Origin: Omphiscola glabra
Lineage: Eukaryota > Mollusca > Gastropoda > Lymnaeidae
NCBI GenBank assembly: GCA_964017045.1
Contig: OZ024794.1
Coordinates: 20,401,617-20,465,616, forward strand
Direction of reading: 5' to 3'
Length of the DNA stretch: 64,000 nucleotides
The notes below the pieces were generated by a model, which saw only the letters and a list, made by a program, of their open reading frames with translations, had not been told where the DNA came from and ran no database searches. Shown piece after piece: positions 1 through 11,429 of the stretch (position 1 is the stretch's first letter; each line of letters opens with the position of its first letter). The translations under genes were made by a program, and so were the position numbers.

Positions 1-424
1 AGCTTTCAATGTTTTTTTTTCTTTTAAAGTATATGTCAAGATAGAGAGTGATGTTACAGATTATTAAGGAATAAAGTTATTTATTTATCAATTCCAGTCT
101 CTTTGTAAAGTTACAGGAGAGTATTCCCTAGAGACTAAAACCAGCAAATGAAAATGGAATAAAATTACATCACAGATTAATTTAATATTTTTATCACAGA
201 AAATGTCACTCACTGCTGCAGAAGAGAATACAAAACGTTCTAGAAGCTTTAGATAAATGGAGTATCCAGTGGCTTTTTAAAGTCTATTACATTTTTTATA
301 CTGTATTTCACTGCAGAAAAATGTACGAGTTATGAGTATAATACTTATAAAGGTATAAGCATGAGATATCACAAAACTTTTTAAAGCATCAAATTTTACT
401 GCATTGCAAGTGATTGGAAACCAG
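1..424. other. AT-rich 3' flank of the 425-1221 gene
   Basis: No gene is seen. On the minus strand, downstream of the stop codon at 425-427, an AATAAA-type polyadenylation signal (plus-strand TTTATT around 78-88) lies about 340 bases away and could end the transcript. This placement is inference. Confidence 0.4.
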
Positions 425-1221
425 TTAGGAAAGGCCTCCACCTAAATCACAGTCCACATCCCGGAAAACTTGCTTACAATTAAGTGAAGTAATTCTTGGG
501 ACATCAAAAGGAGAAAGTCTGTCATGCATAGACTGTAAGCGATTTCTCATGAACCGCTCTGACTCCAATGCCTCATGATAGTATCCATAGTATTCTCCCC
601 TAGGGGCTCTTGCTGGGGGCATCCAACCATCTGCCTTGGGCCAACTGTTCAAAAATATGTCCCTTGGGGGCATTCCATTTATATGCCTAGTGTATCCATT
701 CAGTCTTAAACTGGGAACACCTGAAGGCTGGGTCCCAATATGATTACTGTAGAAACCTGACAAACAAGATGAACAGGTTCAATATTGAAAAGTTATTAAG
801 GAGGTCTAAGTCTACCATTGCTACCATGTCTATTGAACTGTATGATGGTACTACCTTCAAGAAAAGTAAATTCTTTTGAATCATATAAGAAATTAGTTAA
901 AAAATTCAGACATGATGTTTCTTTTAATGCTTAAATTTTTTTAATTATAAATGTAAACACACACAAAAATAATATAAAGAACTGACCACTTGGTGTGTGC
1001 TTTTGTCTGTGATAATCAGTCCAATTTTCTTCTGCTCCTGCAATGTTCTGATCTCTTCTTGTCAAACGGGGATTGTAACGCACGGCTCGCAGTTCTTCCC
1101 AATTAGGATACGATGGGACATAGTGTGGAGGGCTTGTCCATAAAAAAGATTTGTCTTTGCCACTAAGAAACACTTCCTCTCTGGCCAGATTAAGTGGAGC
1201 TTCATGTTTACTAGTAAACAT
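425..1221 (-). CDS. Two-exon gene, unrecognised 188-residue protein
   Basis: Exon 1 runs from the ATG at 1221 to 987 (235 nt). Exon 2 runs from 756 to the TAA at 425-427 (332 nt). The 230-bp intron has donor gtcagt and acceptor ttgtttgtcag, and the junction phase is 1/1, giving a 567-nt open frame. The product is rich in aromatic, proline and arginine residues and has no membrane segment or signal peptide. Motifs such as FLWTSPPHYVPSYPNWEEL and YNPRLTRRDQ resemble the short proline/aromatic patterns of small ciliary microtubule inner proteins, but I do not recognise the family and assign no function. The next large gene, DRC7, is ciliary, which is only suggestive. The start is the first in-frame ATG of exon 1. 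Further 5' exons cannot be excluded. Confidence 0.7.
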
Positions 1222-3010
1222 TGTATTTGCCGTTTTCTTAATGCAACTTTTATAACTTGCTCAACTATTAAGGTTGTCTCTCATCTGATTTCTAATGAAG
1301 AAAACATTGATTTAATGTGAATAACTAAGTTCAAGACACAGGATACTGGACAATTATAATCATCTGCTACATAACCAGTTTAATAAAAAAAATTAACTCT
1401 AAAACTTAATATAAGCCTTTAATTTGAAATAATTACACATTTTAAAAAAAATATTTTACATTCATAGGAATTAAGTTAAAAATGTATATATTACCAGAAC
1501 ATATACACATTAGTTACACCCTAGCATTCTTAAAGCAGGAAAAATAATGATTATGTTGAAATAACTCATTGATGTGTCTTTTTTAAAATAGTACTTTATT
1601 AAATAAATTGTTCTATGCTATTTCAAGTATTTCCAGGAAATAAGGAACACTATAATTATAATGTAAAGGAAAACTTTACAGATTTAGTGTCCCCCCTTAA
1701 TATTCCACATATTTTTTAGTATGCCGTGCTACATAAATATAAGTATTTATAAGGATTTCAGCAAAAACCCTAAATATTTAGCTTTTCTCACTTAAAAAAA
1801 AAAAAGATTACTAAATCTTTCTTCAACCTACTACAACTGCTCGTTAGTTAAGTTAATGGCAGTAGGCCTACTACTACTTAATACTTAAATGTTGATAGGA
1901 TTCAATTCATGATAAAAATCAATTTACTTTATATCAATTTAATAAATAGGTAAAATCATTTTTAAAAGTTAAAAAAATTAAAAAGTTCTAACTACAAATA
2001 GTTATCCGTCAAACTATAAAGTCTAAAATAAATTAAATGTTCCTAGAATCAAAATTACTGCATAGTAAATATTGTTGATTATTTAGACCAAAAATTACAT
2101 TTTAACTACCATAACAGTAAACTAATTTTTAGCTTGAGAAGTCTTAGTACTCTTCAGGCTAAGACTTAAAAACAGACTTAAGTCCAAGTCGTTTAAAACT
2201 GAAGTCAGACGCTGAAGACTGAAGACATTTTTATTTGTGATTTGGTTTTGAAACTAATTTTTAATCAATTAAGGAGATTGCAGTTTGTCTATCTTTTTTT
2301 CAGTTAAAAATAAACTAAACTTTATCAGTATTGGATTGGTGTTTAGATGCTTACCCCACCCCACCCCACGCTCCAGTCTTGGCTTTTCAACTTCTACTAA
2401 AGGTGATTTTTAAATATTTTTTACAATTCCTTTAAGAAACAAATTTGAGTTAAGACTAATTACTAATAAGTAATGAGAATCGGAAGAAATCAATACGTCA
2501 TCTCATTTAATGACTCAAATATTTCGCACTTTTCTTTATTTATCCGAAATTTAACGAATAACTTAAATTTAAATTACATGTCATTATTGTTTACAGCGTA
2601 AGTTTAAAGTTTAAGTTAAGCCCACTTAAGTTTATTTGAACTGTTACTGAGGTCGAGGTACACCAGGTATTGTTAACACATTATAATAGTCACTACTCTA
2701 TATTTTAATATTTAAAAAGTTACTGCTACTAAGAAATGACGTGACTGAAATCTAAATAGTGCATATAAAATTTTTTTTTTAATAATCATAAAGGAAAGGC
2801 ACAAGGTTATCAAAATTTAAAAAATTAATATCTCTATTTACCTTTCTAACAAACAATCAAGAGGGACTGCTACAAATGTACGTCGCTAAGCAACGACCCC
2901 ATTCGTACCTGGCACAGACAATTTCAACTTTTAAAATCAACCTGTCATGTTACCTATTATTTTAAGTTAGAGAGATAATCGATTATCATTAAGATGTACC
3001 AGGATTTGTC
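1222..3010. other. AT-rich intergenic DNA, no gene seen
   Basis: This lies upstream of the minus-strand gene at 425-1221 and would hold its promoter. I see no long open frame, repeat array or recognisable element. It contains homopolymer A/T runs and one C-rich run near 2354-2370. Confidence 0.4.
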
Positions 3011-3019
3011 CCAATTATT

Positions 3020-3320
3020 TTTAAAAGTGATCGATGATTTTTAGATCAGTGACCCACACCGGGAAGGATTGGGGGAGGGGGGGGGGTCTCTGGTCCACAA
3101 GCCTGTCTGAGTCTGTATTGGCATGCTTGAGACGAATAGGAGGCGCTGCCACCAACCCGCCCATAGCGCTACCCGGGGTACATTTTACAGCAGCGGGGGC
3201 CATGGGCAAAAAATGCACCCTTTGCCTCACTCAAGGCTCAAGGCCGTGCGGAGGGAGCGTGGGGGCCAATCACTCATGGCGTCAAAATCAAGGGCCGCCA
3301 AATCGTCTTAAGATAGGTCC
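3020..3320. other. GC-rich insert in AT-rich DNA, probable transposon fragment
   Basis: About 300 bp of sharply higher GC (G9 run near 3075; CCCGGGG near 3173) sit in otherwise AT-rich flanks. Open frames exist on both strands, but they overlap and match no family I recognise. A mobile-element remnant is the simplest reading. Confidence 0.3.
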
Positions 3321-3506
3321 TAATAATGAATAAAACGAAAAATATCATTATTAAAATGTTTACCCTGCAGGTGGATACAACTATTTTGGCACAGAACGAA
3401 TGTACAGTGGAATCCTGGGCCAAGAATTGGAAGCTGACATATATTTTGGTGTTGTTAAAATTAAACAACCAATTAAATAAATATGATAAATTAAAAAAAA
3501 AACACT

Positions 3507-3545
3507 TAGCTGAGAAGTAGTATCCGAAAGGTAGCAAAAGAATAG
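3507..3545 (+). repeat. Short dispersed repeat, copy 1
   Basis: The block beginning CTTAGCTGAGAAGTAGTATC recurs at about 13917-13960, 10.4 kb away, with modest divergence. It is probably the edge of an interspersed element. Confidence 0.5.
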
Positions 3546-3547
3546 TG

Positions 3548-3900
3548 AAATAGACGTCATTACTATATGGGGTTGTTTCAGACGTCACTACTATATGGGG
3601 TTGTTTCAGACGTCACTACTATATGGGGTTGTTTCAGACGTCATTACTATATTGGGTTGTTTCAGATGTCACTACTATATGGGGTTGTTTCAGACGTCAC
3701 TACTATATGGGGTTGTTTCAGACGTCATTACTATATGGGGTTGTTTCAGACGTCATTACTATATGGGGTTGTTTCAGATGTCACTACTATATGGGATTGT
3801 TTCAGATGTCACTACTATATGGGATTGTTTCAGATGTCACTACTATATGGGATTGTTTCAGATGTCACTACTATATGGGGTTGTTTCAGATGTCACTACT
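3548..3900 (+). repeat. 28-bp minisatellite, left half
   Basis: About 12 copies of a 28-bp unit whose core is TTGTTTCAGATGTCACTAC followed by TATATGGGG. The same array resumes at 7387-8220, so it is one array split by a retrotransposon. Because 28 is not a multiple of 3, all three frames read as repetitive open frames; these are not genes. Confidence 0.95.
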
Positions 3901-3934
3901 AACTAACACACATATTCTGGTGAAGGTCGTGAGA

Positions 3935-5047
3935 TTACTCTCTTAAGACCCCGGCTAGTAAATTGGCAACCAGCTCCATCTGCTGAGCTGTGCCATACAA
4001 CATTTTCCTCACATAGGGTTCCCCCTCCGCCCTGGCCTCCCCCGGAAGCTCCAGAGAGGGACATTCGGTCAACAGATGCGCCAGCGTTTCCGGGACCAGG
4101 TTGCAATGCCGGCAGGTAGGATCCCGATTGTTGTCTAGACGCCAGAAATACGTGCCTATGGGGCAATGCTCGGTGCGCATTTGCGTCACTAAACTCTGCT
4201 GCTTTCGGCCTAACCCCCACCATGGGTCTTGTCTGCTAGGAGTTTGCATGTTTGAATAGACGCCTCTAGCGGTCGTATTGTCCGCCCACTGCCTGTACCA
4301 CTTTTTCCTAAAATGGTCCGCCAGCCAGTTCTTTATTCCCAATCCAGTCATTGGTATTTCTGGCTGAGGCTGGGCGGCCCTGGTTTTCGCAAGAGTGTCC
4401 GCTTTCTCGTTGCCACTGATGTTGACGTGGCCAGGTATCCATTGCACTGTTACCTTGCCTCCTAGTTCACCAATTTTGCACACGTCATCCAGGATGACGT
4501 CAACCATGTGAGTGGTACCCTGTCTCTTTCCCAAGATCTCGAGAGCAGATCTTGAGTCCGAGAACACGACCACATCGAGTCCCGCAAGCTCGTTTTCTCT
4601 CAGTGTGTGATACACGCTCTCCAGGGCCCTGTGTATAGCTTCAAGCTCCGCATCAAAATTTGATGCTGTGGTCCCACAGGGTCCAGAGAGTTCTTGGCTT
4701 TGTGGCCCCCCTACTGGGTATAGTATGAGCGCGCCATACCCAGCAGTACTTTCTCTCAGATTGGCCGATCCGTCCGTGAACACTTTCACAGGTACTTTGG
4801 AGTACAAATCCATGGTCTCAAGGGCGGCCGCTCTCTGAACATGCTCAGGGCTCCGTTTTGTCACTGCCGCATCGGTCAAGGCCAAATGTATGGAAGGACG
4901 TGAGGTTTCCGCGTACCGCGGATTATCTGGGATTCTGGTAAGCCGTTCTCTATTTTGGGGCAGATCGACAGTCCTTTCAAGCTCCACGACCTGGTGCATG
5001 AATGAGGATCTTTTTAGTCTTCTGCCCGCAACCCAGTTATTCTGCAT
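3935..5047 (-). CDS. Retrotransposon RNase H and C-terminal zinc-knuckle region
   Basis: The 370-residue frame carries an RNase HI domain at about residues 88-220. Visible catalytic elements are VFTDGSAN (first Asp), ELEAIHRALE (Glu), VVFSDSRSAL (second Asp) and IPGHVNISGNEKAD (His and last Asp). Downstream is a Cys/His motif, CRHC then HLLTEC, typical of the C-terminus of LINE ORF2 proteins. It is not in the same frame as the RT frame ending at 5071, so ORF2 appears broken by a frameshift around 5050-5090. The RNase H residues themselves look intact. It is most likely a dead copy, because the 5' end of the element is lost. Confidence 0.88.
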   Translation of the reverse strand: MQNNWVAGRRLKRSSFMHQVVELERTVDLPQNRERLTRIPDNPRYAETSRPSIHLALTDAAVTKRSPEHVQRAAALETMDLYSKVPVKVFTDGSANLRESTAGYGALILYPVGGPQSQELSGPCGTTASNFDAELEAIHRALESVYHTLRENELAGLDVVVFSDSRSALEILGKRQGTTHMVDVILDDVCKIGELGGKVTVQWIPGHVNISGNEKADTLAKTRAAQPQPEIPMTGLGIKNWLADHFRKKWYRQWADNTTARGVYSNMQTPSRQDPWWGLGRKQQSLVTQMRTEHCPIGTYFWRLDNNRDPTCRHCNLVPETLAHLLTECPSLELPGEARAEGEPYVRKMLYGTAQQMELVANLLAGVLRE

Positions 5048-5070
5048 CTGAAACGACGGTTCTCTTTCTG

Positions 5071-7386
5071 TCAGCCGCGTCGGTACCTTTCTACGGTACT
5101 TAAAATAGCTTTTTCCCTCCTAATTTCGAGCGGTTCAACATTGGCCAAGACTTCTACAGCAGCTGTGGGTGTGGTCCTGAATGCGCCATAGATGAATCTC
5201 AGAGCCTGATTCTGGATTCGACCCAACTTTTCCAGTGCAGTTTTACTTGCAAAGGATTGGACCGGCATGCTATAATCCATTACCGACCTTACACTGCTTA
5301 GGAGTAGCGCTCTAGGTGTACTTGCGCCCGCGCCCCAACTTGTGCAAGCCAATTTTTTCGCCAGATTGAGCTTGGCGGTCGCCTGGGAGCAGAGGTCTTG
5401 TACAAAGTTATGCATTTGAACCTTTTGATCCAATTTGACTCCCAGGTAAACCGGTTGCTTGTCCCATTTGAGCGCTACATCCCCCACCTTCAGCTCAATC
5501 TCCTGTTTGATAATGGTTCGCCCATTTGTAAACAGCGAATAGACCGTCTTCTCGGTGTTGAATTCCAGATGCCACCGCTGCATGAACCTGTTGATAGATG
5601 AAAGGTCTTGCTGTAATAGCGTTTGCAGGCGGTGGACATCCTTACCGGTGCTCCAGATAACCAAATCATCAACATACATCGTGGCATTGGTTACCAAATT
5701 TTGTGGCAAGTCATTAATGTATGCCAGGAAAAGTGTGCAACTGAGGGCTGACCCTTGTGGGAGCCCTTCCTCAAGGGTTCTTTTCCTGGAGGTTTCACTG
5801 CCGAATTTCGTGCTTATTGTCCGGTTTGTAAGGAAACCGTCAATCCACCTGTACATATTGGCAGCTACTCCCATCTTTTGCAATTTCAATAATAGACCGG
5901 ACCTCCAGACTCGGTCGTATGCCTGCCGGAGGTCGAAAAATACAGCCACTGTATGTGATTTTTTCTGGAGCCCATCTGTTATGGACTGGAGAAGACGGAG
6001 CACTTGGTCTACAGGCTGCATTCCCTTGCGGAAGCCCGCCTGTATTGGACTCAGGCTGTCGGTACTCTCCAGGTACCAGTACAGCCTTTGGTTAACCATT
6101 CTCTCGGCTACCTTCCCCAAACACGATGTCAGGGAGATCGGACGATAGCCGTTAGGGTGATTGAGATTTTTCCCTTCTTTGGGAATAGGGACGATGGTAG
6201 CGCTAAGCCAAGCTCTGGGTAGGATTCCAGTTACCCATGATCTGTTTATGATTGACAATAGCTTTGTCTTCGCTATCGGGCCAAGGTTTTTGATTATTTC
6301 GTTACAGATCTTATCCGGACCTGGTGCCTTGGCGGCGTCGCACTTGTCAATGGCGGTTTGCAACTCAACCATAGTGTAAGGGGCTGTGAATATCTCGTCA
6401 TGCGGTCCCCACCGTTGGGCCTCTTCTCCATGTTTCCGAAGACGGTTAAGGTTCCGGCTCTCTCTGGTCTCTTTCTGCTTCCTGTTAATCCTTGCAAAAT
6501 GCTTATTTAAAGTCTCGGCATTTTTGGCATCCGTGGTAACCGTGCCAGTAGTCGTTTGCAGAGGACGCAGGTTACGTACCTTCCCCATGCAGGATAGAGA
6601 GTCCATCAATCGCCAGACCTTTTTTCCGTCTTTCAGGTCGAGTTTTCCCCATGTACCAACCCATTTTTCTTTCTTTGCCCTGTCAACCTCCTTACGGACC
6701 TCGGCCGTCAGTTTGTTGTAAGCTGCACGAGCAGCAGCCGTCTTCAACTTTCCAGCTTTGGCCCGTGCTCTCTTTAGTTCACGAACCATTTCAGCCAACC
6801 TCTTATTCCAAAAGGGGCGGAACTTGCGGTTCCCGTTTGTTCTAGGGACTGTTTTCCTAGCCACTGCGAGTATTGCACTCACAAAGTTGCTGTATGCAGC
6901 GTCGGTGCTTTCAGAGGCATCGGGAGTCCCAGCTGACTCCTCGATCGTGCTTTCTGTTCTTTCACGGAACAAGGTCCATTTGGCTTTGCCAAACAGCAAG
7001 TGCCTCCTAGCAAACCTTGGCTTTGTCAGCACAAGATCTAAAGTAATGAGGGTCGGTCGATGGTCGCTGACAACCTCATCTAAGACTTCCCACTGGATCT
7101 TTGCCTCGAGCTCGGCAGAGACCAGTGTTATGTCGGGCCGTGACATGGCACTGTTGCCTGTATGGAGCAGTGTGGGAACACTGTCACCGTTTTGCAATCT
7201 GATGAGGTTGGTCGTGAGCTCGACCTCCTCTAAATATCGCTCTGAGGCGTTAGTGTCGGGATAGCCCATATCCCCCATATGGGCATTGAAATCCCCAGCT
7301 ATAATTCTATTTTGGAAGTGAGTGTTGCCTTGTAGTGGAAGGCATAGAGTGTTTCTATGAGTATTATAAATATTACTAATGGTAAA
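5071..7386 (-). pseudogene. Retrotransposon endonuclease-reverse transcriptase, 5' truncated
   Basis: A long open frame (its open extent reaches 7422, but the first dozen residues are translated host minisatellite). It encodes the C-terminal half of an exonuclease-endonuclease-phosphatase domain (IIAGDFNAHMG, then VVSDHRPTLITLDL) followed by a full reverse transcriptase: YRPISLTSCLGKVAERM, FFDLRQAYDRVW, GLPQGSALSCTLF and the catalytic MYVDDLVIW. The endonuclease lacks its N-terminal catalytic half. The frame stops at 5071 just after ERYRRG, and RNase H continues in another frame. I call it a pseudogene because of the 5' truncation and frameshift. Catalytic Asp residues in the RT palm are present. 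Confidence 0.88.
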
Positions 7387-8220
7387 GATGTCACTACTAT
7401 ATGGGGTTATTTCAGACGTCACTACTATATGGGGTTATTTCAGACGTCACTATTATATGGGGTTGTTTCAGATGTCACTACTATATGTGGTTATTTCAGA
7501 TGTCATTACTATATAAGTTTTTTCCAACGTCACTACTATATGGGGTTATTTCAGACGTCACTACTATATGGGGTTATTTCAGATGTCATTACTATATGGG
7601 GTTATTTCAGACGTCACTATTATATGAGGTTATTTCAGATGTCACTACTATATCGGGTTGTTTCAAATGTCACTACTATATTGGGTTGTTTCATATGTCA
7701 CTACTTTATAGGGTTGTTTCAGATGTCACTACTAAATTGGGTTGTTTCAGACGCCACTACTATATGGGGCTGTTTCAGATGTCATTACTATATGGGGTTG
7801 TTTCATAAGTCACTACTATATGGGGTTGCTTCATATGTCACTACTCTATGGGGTTGTTTCAGATGTCACTACTATATGGGGTTGTTTCAGATGTCACTAC
7901 TCTATGGGGTTGTTTCAGATGTCACTACTATATGGGGTTGTTTCAGATGTCACTACTCTATGGGGTTGTTTCAGATGTCACTACTATATAGGGTTGTTTC
8001 AGATGTCACTACTCTATGGGGTTGTTTCAGATGTCACTACTATATAGGGTTGTTTCAGATGTCACTACTATATAGGGTTGTTTCAGATGTCACTACTATA
8101 TCGGGTTGTTTCAGATGTCACTACTATATGGGGTTGTTTCATATGTCACTACTCTATGGGGTTGTATCAGATGTCACTACTATATCGGGTTGTTTTAGAC
8201 GTCCATACTGTATGGGGTTG
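7387..8220 (+). repeat. 28-bp minisatellite, right half
   Basis: About 30 copies of the same unit as 3548-3900. Copies near the retrotransposon favour GGGGTTATTTCAGACG, and distal copies favour GGGTTGTTTCAGATG, so the array contains at least two subfamilies. Confidence 0.95.
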
Positions 8221-8364
8221 TTTTGCTTTTCGGGTGCAATCCCAATTTTATGGAGATGAACGTTTTCTTCGTGTATTTCGGAATGTTCAGTGATGTTGAA
8301 CCACTTATATTTGTGAGAATGTCTTTTCTAACATGATCATGGCCATGCGTTAATTACTTTGTAG

Positions 8365-8554
8365 CCTCACCGAGGAACTTTTGAGAAACAAGCTTCGAGT
8401 CACCCCAGCCAAAGTCAAGGCTGTCGTCCAGACCTCTGTGAGACTAAGCAAGTGCATTACACCCACGACAGATGCATCTAAAGGTGTCGTTTTCCAAATC
8501 AAGCAACCACCAATCATCAAATTCAACGTCACCATAAGACGTGTCATGCTAAAG
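8365..8554 (+). CDS. Orphan spliced-looking exon of unknown gene
   Basis: A 190-nt open segment lies between acceptor tttgtag and donor AAG|gtgaat. It encodes 63 residues beginning LTEELLRNKLRVTPAKVKAV and ending NVTIRRVMLK. Codon content looks like real protein, but I do not recognise it, and no partner exon is evident on either side. It enters with a split codon (two nt needed from an upstream exon) and exits in phase 0. It could be an alternative 5' exon of the DRC7 transcript, a remnant of another gene disrupted by the minisatellite and retrotransposon to its left, or a pseudogene fragment. Confidence 0.35.
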
Positions 8555-8734
8555 GTGAATAGTATTTATTTCCTGCTATTTTGTTTCATTAAATATTTAT
8601 TCATTGAATTAATAGGAATTCCACACAATGTTTAATGTATTTTATTGCTAAGATAATAAATTCTCTATGATTCGGGTACCTCCCCCCCCCCCAACCGCTT
8701 TCAGCAATTTATGGCTCCCATGCCTTTTTTAATC

Positions 8735-8835
8735 TGGCTTGCAGCTACACGTGTTTGCCCAACGTTGGTCAAAACTGGACACAATCTGACTTGCAGCTAC
8801 ACGAGTTTGCCCAACGTTGGTCAAGACTAGACACT
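8735..8835 (+). repeat. Two-copy direct repeat of about 50 bp
   Basis: The word CTTGCAGCTACACG, followed by GTTTGCCCAACGTTGGTCAA, occurs at about 8740 and again at about 8790. Confidence 0.7.
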
Positions 8836-8839
8836 CGAG

Positions 8840-10670
8840 TGGAGTTGCGCGTGGGAGGGTGGTGGGGGGCTATCTCAGCACGGAGATGCTCCAACTAAAT
8901 TACTGAAGACTTGACAAACATGGTTTAAATATACTCTTACATCAATGTAAAGGTCTGTAATTTTTAAATAATATGTCATTATAAAGCAAAACTTTTAAAG
9001 TAGTGATAGTTTTTAATTATAAATTGCACGAAGGCATCGTCATTTTAAAAATTATAGTAGCCGGTATAAGCGTAATTTTCAAATGTACTCGATTCCATGT
9101 ATGTTGAACGAGATGAAAAGAAATATTTATTTTAAAAAAATGATATTCTTCCAAACAAATATTAATAATTCAACGGGTGTATACATATAGTGGGCATTTC
9201 ATCAATTATTATTAAATCAAAAGCATTTGTGTTTTCTTTAAATGTTCTACTTGTGTAACACAGTTTGCTGAATAACTGAGTTTTTCCTTTTATTAGTCAA
9301 TATTTATTAATTCCCAACTGATTTTCTCGTTTGAATATCAGAATATTAAACAAGCTCCCCGACATATTTGCAAGCATTTTATTATTTTATATGATAATCC
9401 AGAAAACTTGTTTTAGAAAACAAAATTCTTCTTCCTAAATCGTCAATTTAAAAATAAATTCTATGCCTTTGTATAAAAAAAAGAAACGCTAAAGTAAATC
9501 AAAAGGGCCATTTATTATTCATTCATCTGAAGAACGTTACAGTAGTTGAAATTAAAAATAAACATGTCAATCAACTGAATATTGCCAAATTTATACATTA
9601 TTTGAAAACGATTTCTCTCAAATTAAGTCACAAATTAATAAATATGTGATGTCTCGTGTCAACATCTCATGTCTTGTAAAAATTATTATCATGCGCCATT
9701 TATAAAAATGACCAATTTAAAAAAAAACTCATTAAAATGTATAGACCTATCTACAAAACAGTATTTACTTTTCTACTTGGCTCTAGTAAAACTATTTAGA
9801 AAAGTTAATTATTATATGTAAATTATTTGTTTCTTCATTTGCGATCAACGTGTAAAATGATTTCAGCAGTGCCTTTTTGTGACAAGAAACCATTTTTTGT
9901 AAAGATTGTTTTTTTTAATCAAAGTAGTTTACCACAAAAATAGTTTAAATAAAAATTAAAAACCACATTACTATTTAGAAATATAAAAAAAAATTGTATA
10001 ACACAATCAGGTCAAACATCACTTGACTTTTCGTGGCCCCCATAACACCTATTTTTAACTAGTATATCTCTTGTTCATCTCCGATTAAGTGTAGAATGAA
10101 ACAAAACTAAATTCAGGTATGTGCTAAAATGCATTTTGGCATTTTAAATGTATAAAAAAAATTCTGGGGACTATAAAGATTTTAGTGGTGAGACTAAGCA
10201 AGGGCAAAAAGCATAACCCTTAAGAACGTCATAACTGGAATGAATTTAGTTCATGCTGAGTTGTTGGGATGGGGTGGAGTTAGAGATGACCCTGATCGTT
10301 ATTATGATTAGTTTTTGCGCTCCCCACAAGAAATTCTGAAAAGCCACCTCCCAAAGTGGTTGAAAGAAACACCGAATTCAAGTATGCATCCTTACATTTT
10401 GAATTTGTTATAAAATATTCTTAAGGGACCTCAGTCCTCACTTTTGCCACAAGAGTCATCGAGCCCTTCAATTTCTGCTTTCATTTTTCCTCGCGCCGAT
10501 GATTGTGACAGTTTAGTGTTGAATCTAAGCTTGGGACAAATAATTACCATGGGATGCGCCTCCACCCTACCCCCTTGGCGAAGTAGAATTTATATATTTT
10601 AAAGCTTATTTAATAAGCCCTTCACACAGTTTTATAAAAAAAAGTTATTTGAAGTTATATTTAAATTATT
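8840..10670. other. AT-rich DNA upstream of DRC7, no gene seen
   Basis: No convincing exon, RNA gene or array is seen in this 1.8-kb stretch. It would contain the distal promoter of DRC7. Confidence 0.4.
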
Positions 10671-10739
10671 TTAAATTTTTTAGGCTAGAAATTTTTTTGT
10701 TTTAGGATGTCTAATCCTGTGGTTCAAGCTTAACAGTTT

Positions 10740-10890
10740 ACCGTGTGCACTGTTCAGCACCAACAACACACCGTGTGCACTGTTCAGCACCAACAACACA
10801 CCGTGTGCACTGTTCAGCACCAACAACACACCGTGTGCACTGTTCAGCACCAACAACACACCGTGTGCACTGTTCAGCACCAACAACACA
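10740..10890 (+). repeat. 30-bp perfect tandem repeat just upstream of the DRC7 start
   Basis: Five essentially identical copies of a 30-bp unit (core CCGTGTGCACTGTTCAGCAC then CAACAACACA) end 39 bp before the DRC7 ATG. They lie in its probable 5' leader or proximal promoter. Perfect identity implies recent expansion. Confidence 0.95.
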
Positions 10891-10928
10891 GCGCGTTACC
10901 AAATAACTTTACTCAACTAACAATAAAC

Positions 10929-11013
10929 ATGTCCACGCAAAATGCACCTCCACAAATTTCGAAAATAACTATCCCGAGTCCGGCTATAAGCAAGCATGAA
11001 AGGTCTGGTACTG
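10929..11013 (+). CDS. DRC7: DRC7 exon 1
   Basis: Contains the start codon (MSTQNAPPQISK). It ends ACT G|gtaagt in phase 1. No in-frame ATG is needed upstream, where the 30-bp repeat lies. Confidence 0.8.
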
Positions 11014-11392
11014 GTAAGTCTGATTGTTACAGGTGAGAAGATTGGCGTGATACACCCTGTGATTTTGATTTATTTAAAAGGCATATATTTGAATGCTAAT
11101 TTACATATTATCTTTTTGCCATTTTGTAGAGGTTTTCAAACTTGGTGATATATATATATATACATTTGGGTAAATGCGAAGAGATAGCACCGCGTTTTTT
11201 ACCATGGCCGCCAACTTGATTGCCGTGACTCGTAAAATTAAGAATAAAACGTCTAAAAATAATGAAAAAATTTCCTAAATGTATCCCTAAACCTAACCTG
11301 AACCCTAAATGTTTTGCAAACGAAGTCACGGTGCTATCTCATCGCAACAGCCTATATTTCTTTTACGACCGCTTTGCTTGACCTCCTTGAAG

Positions 11393-11429
<37 letters not shown>

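Larger units (their letters stand above)
3901..7386 (-). mobile_element. 5'-truncated EN-RT-RNase H non-LTR retrotransposon
   Basis: A LINE of the RNase H-bearing I/R1/Jockey-like assemblage reads right to left. It starts inside the apurinic endonuclease domain, so the 5' end is missing, and continues through reverse transcriptase, a CCHC-like region and RNase H. The 3' terminus reads CAGAATATGTGTGTTAGTT on the minus strand. The flanking 12 bp, GATGTCACTACT at 3889-3900 and 7387-7398, match a target-site duplication, although this word is also part of the host minisatellite. A second, much shorter 3' fragment lies at 60013-60181. Confidence 0.9.

Noticed and set aside
3567..8293. Overlapping plus-strand frames reading MGLFQTSLLYGVVSDV
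   Set aside because: 28-bp minisatellite read in three frames; not a gene family.
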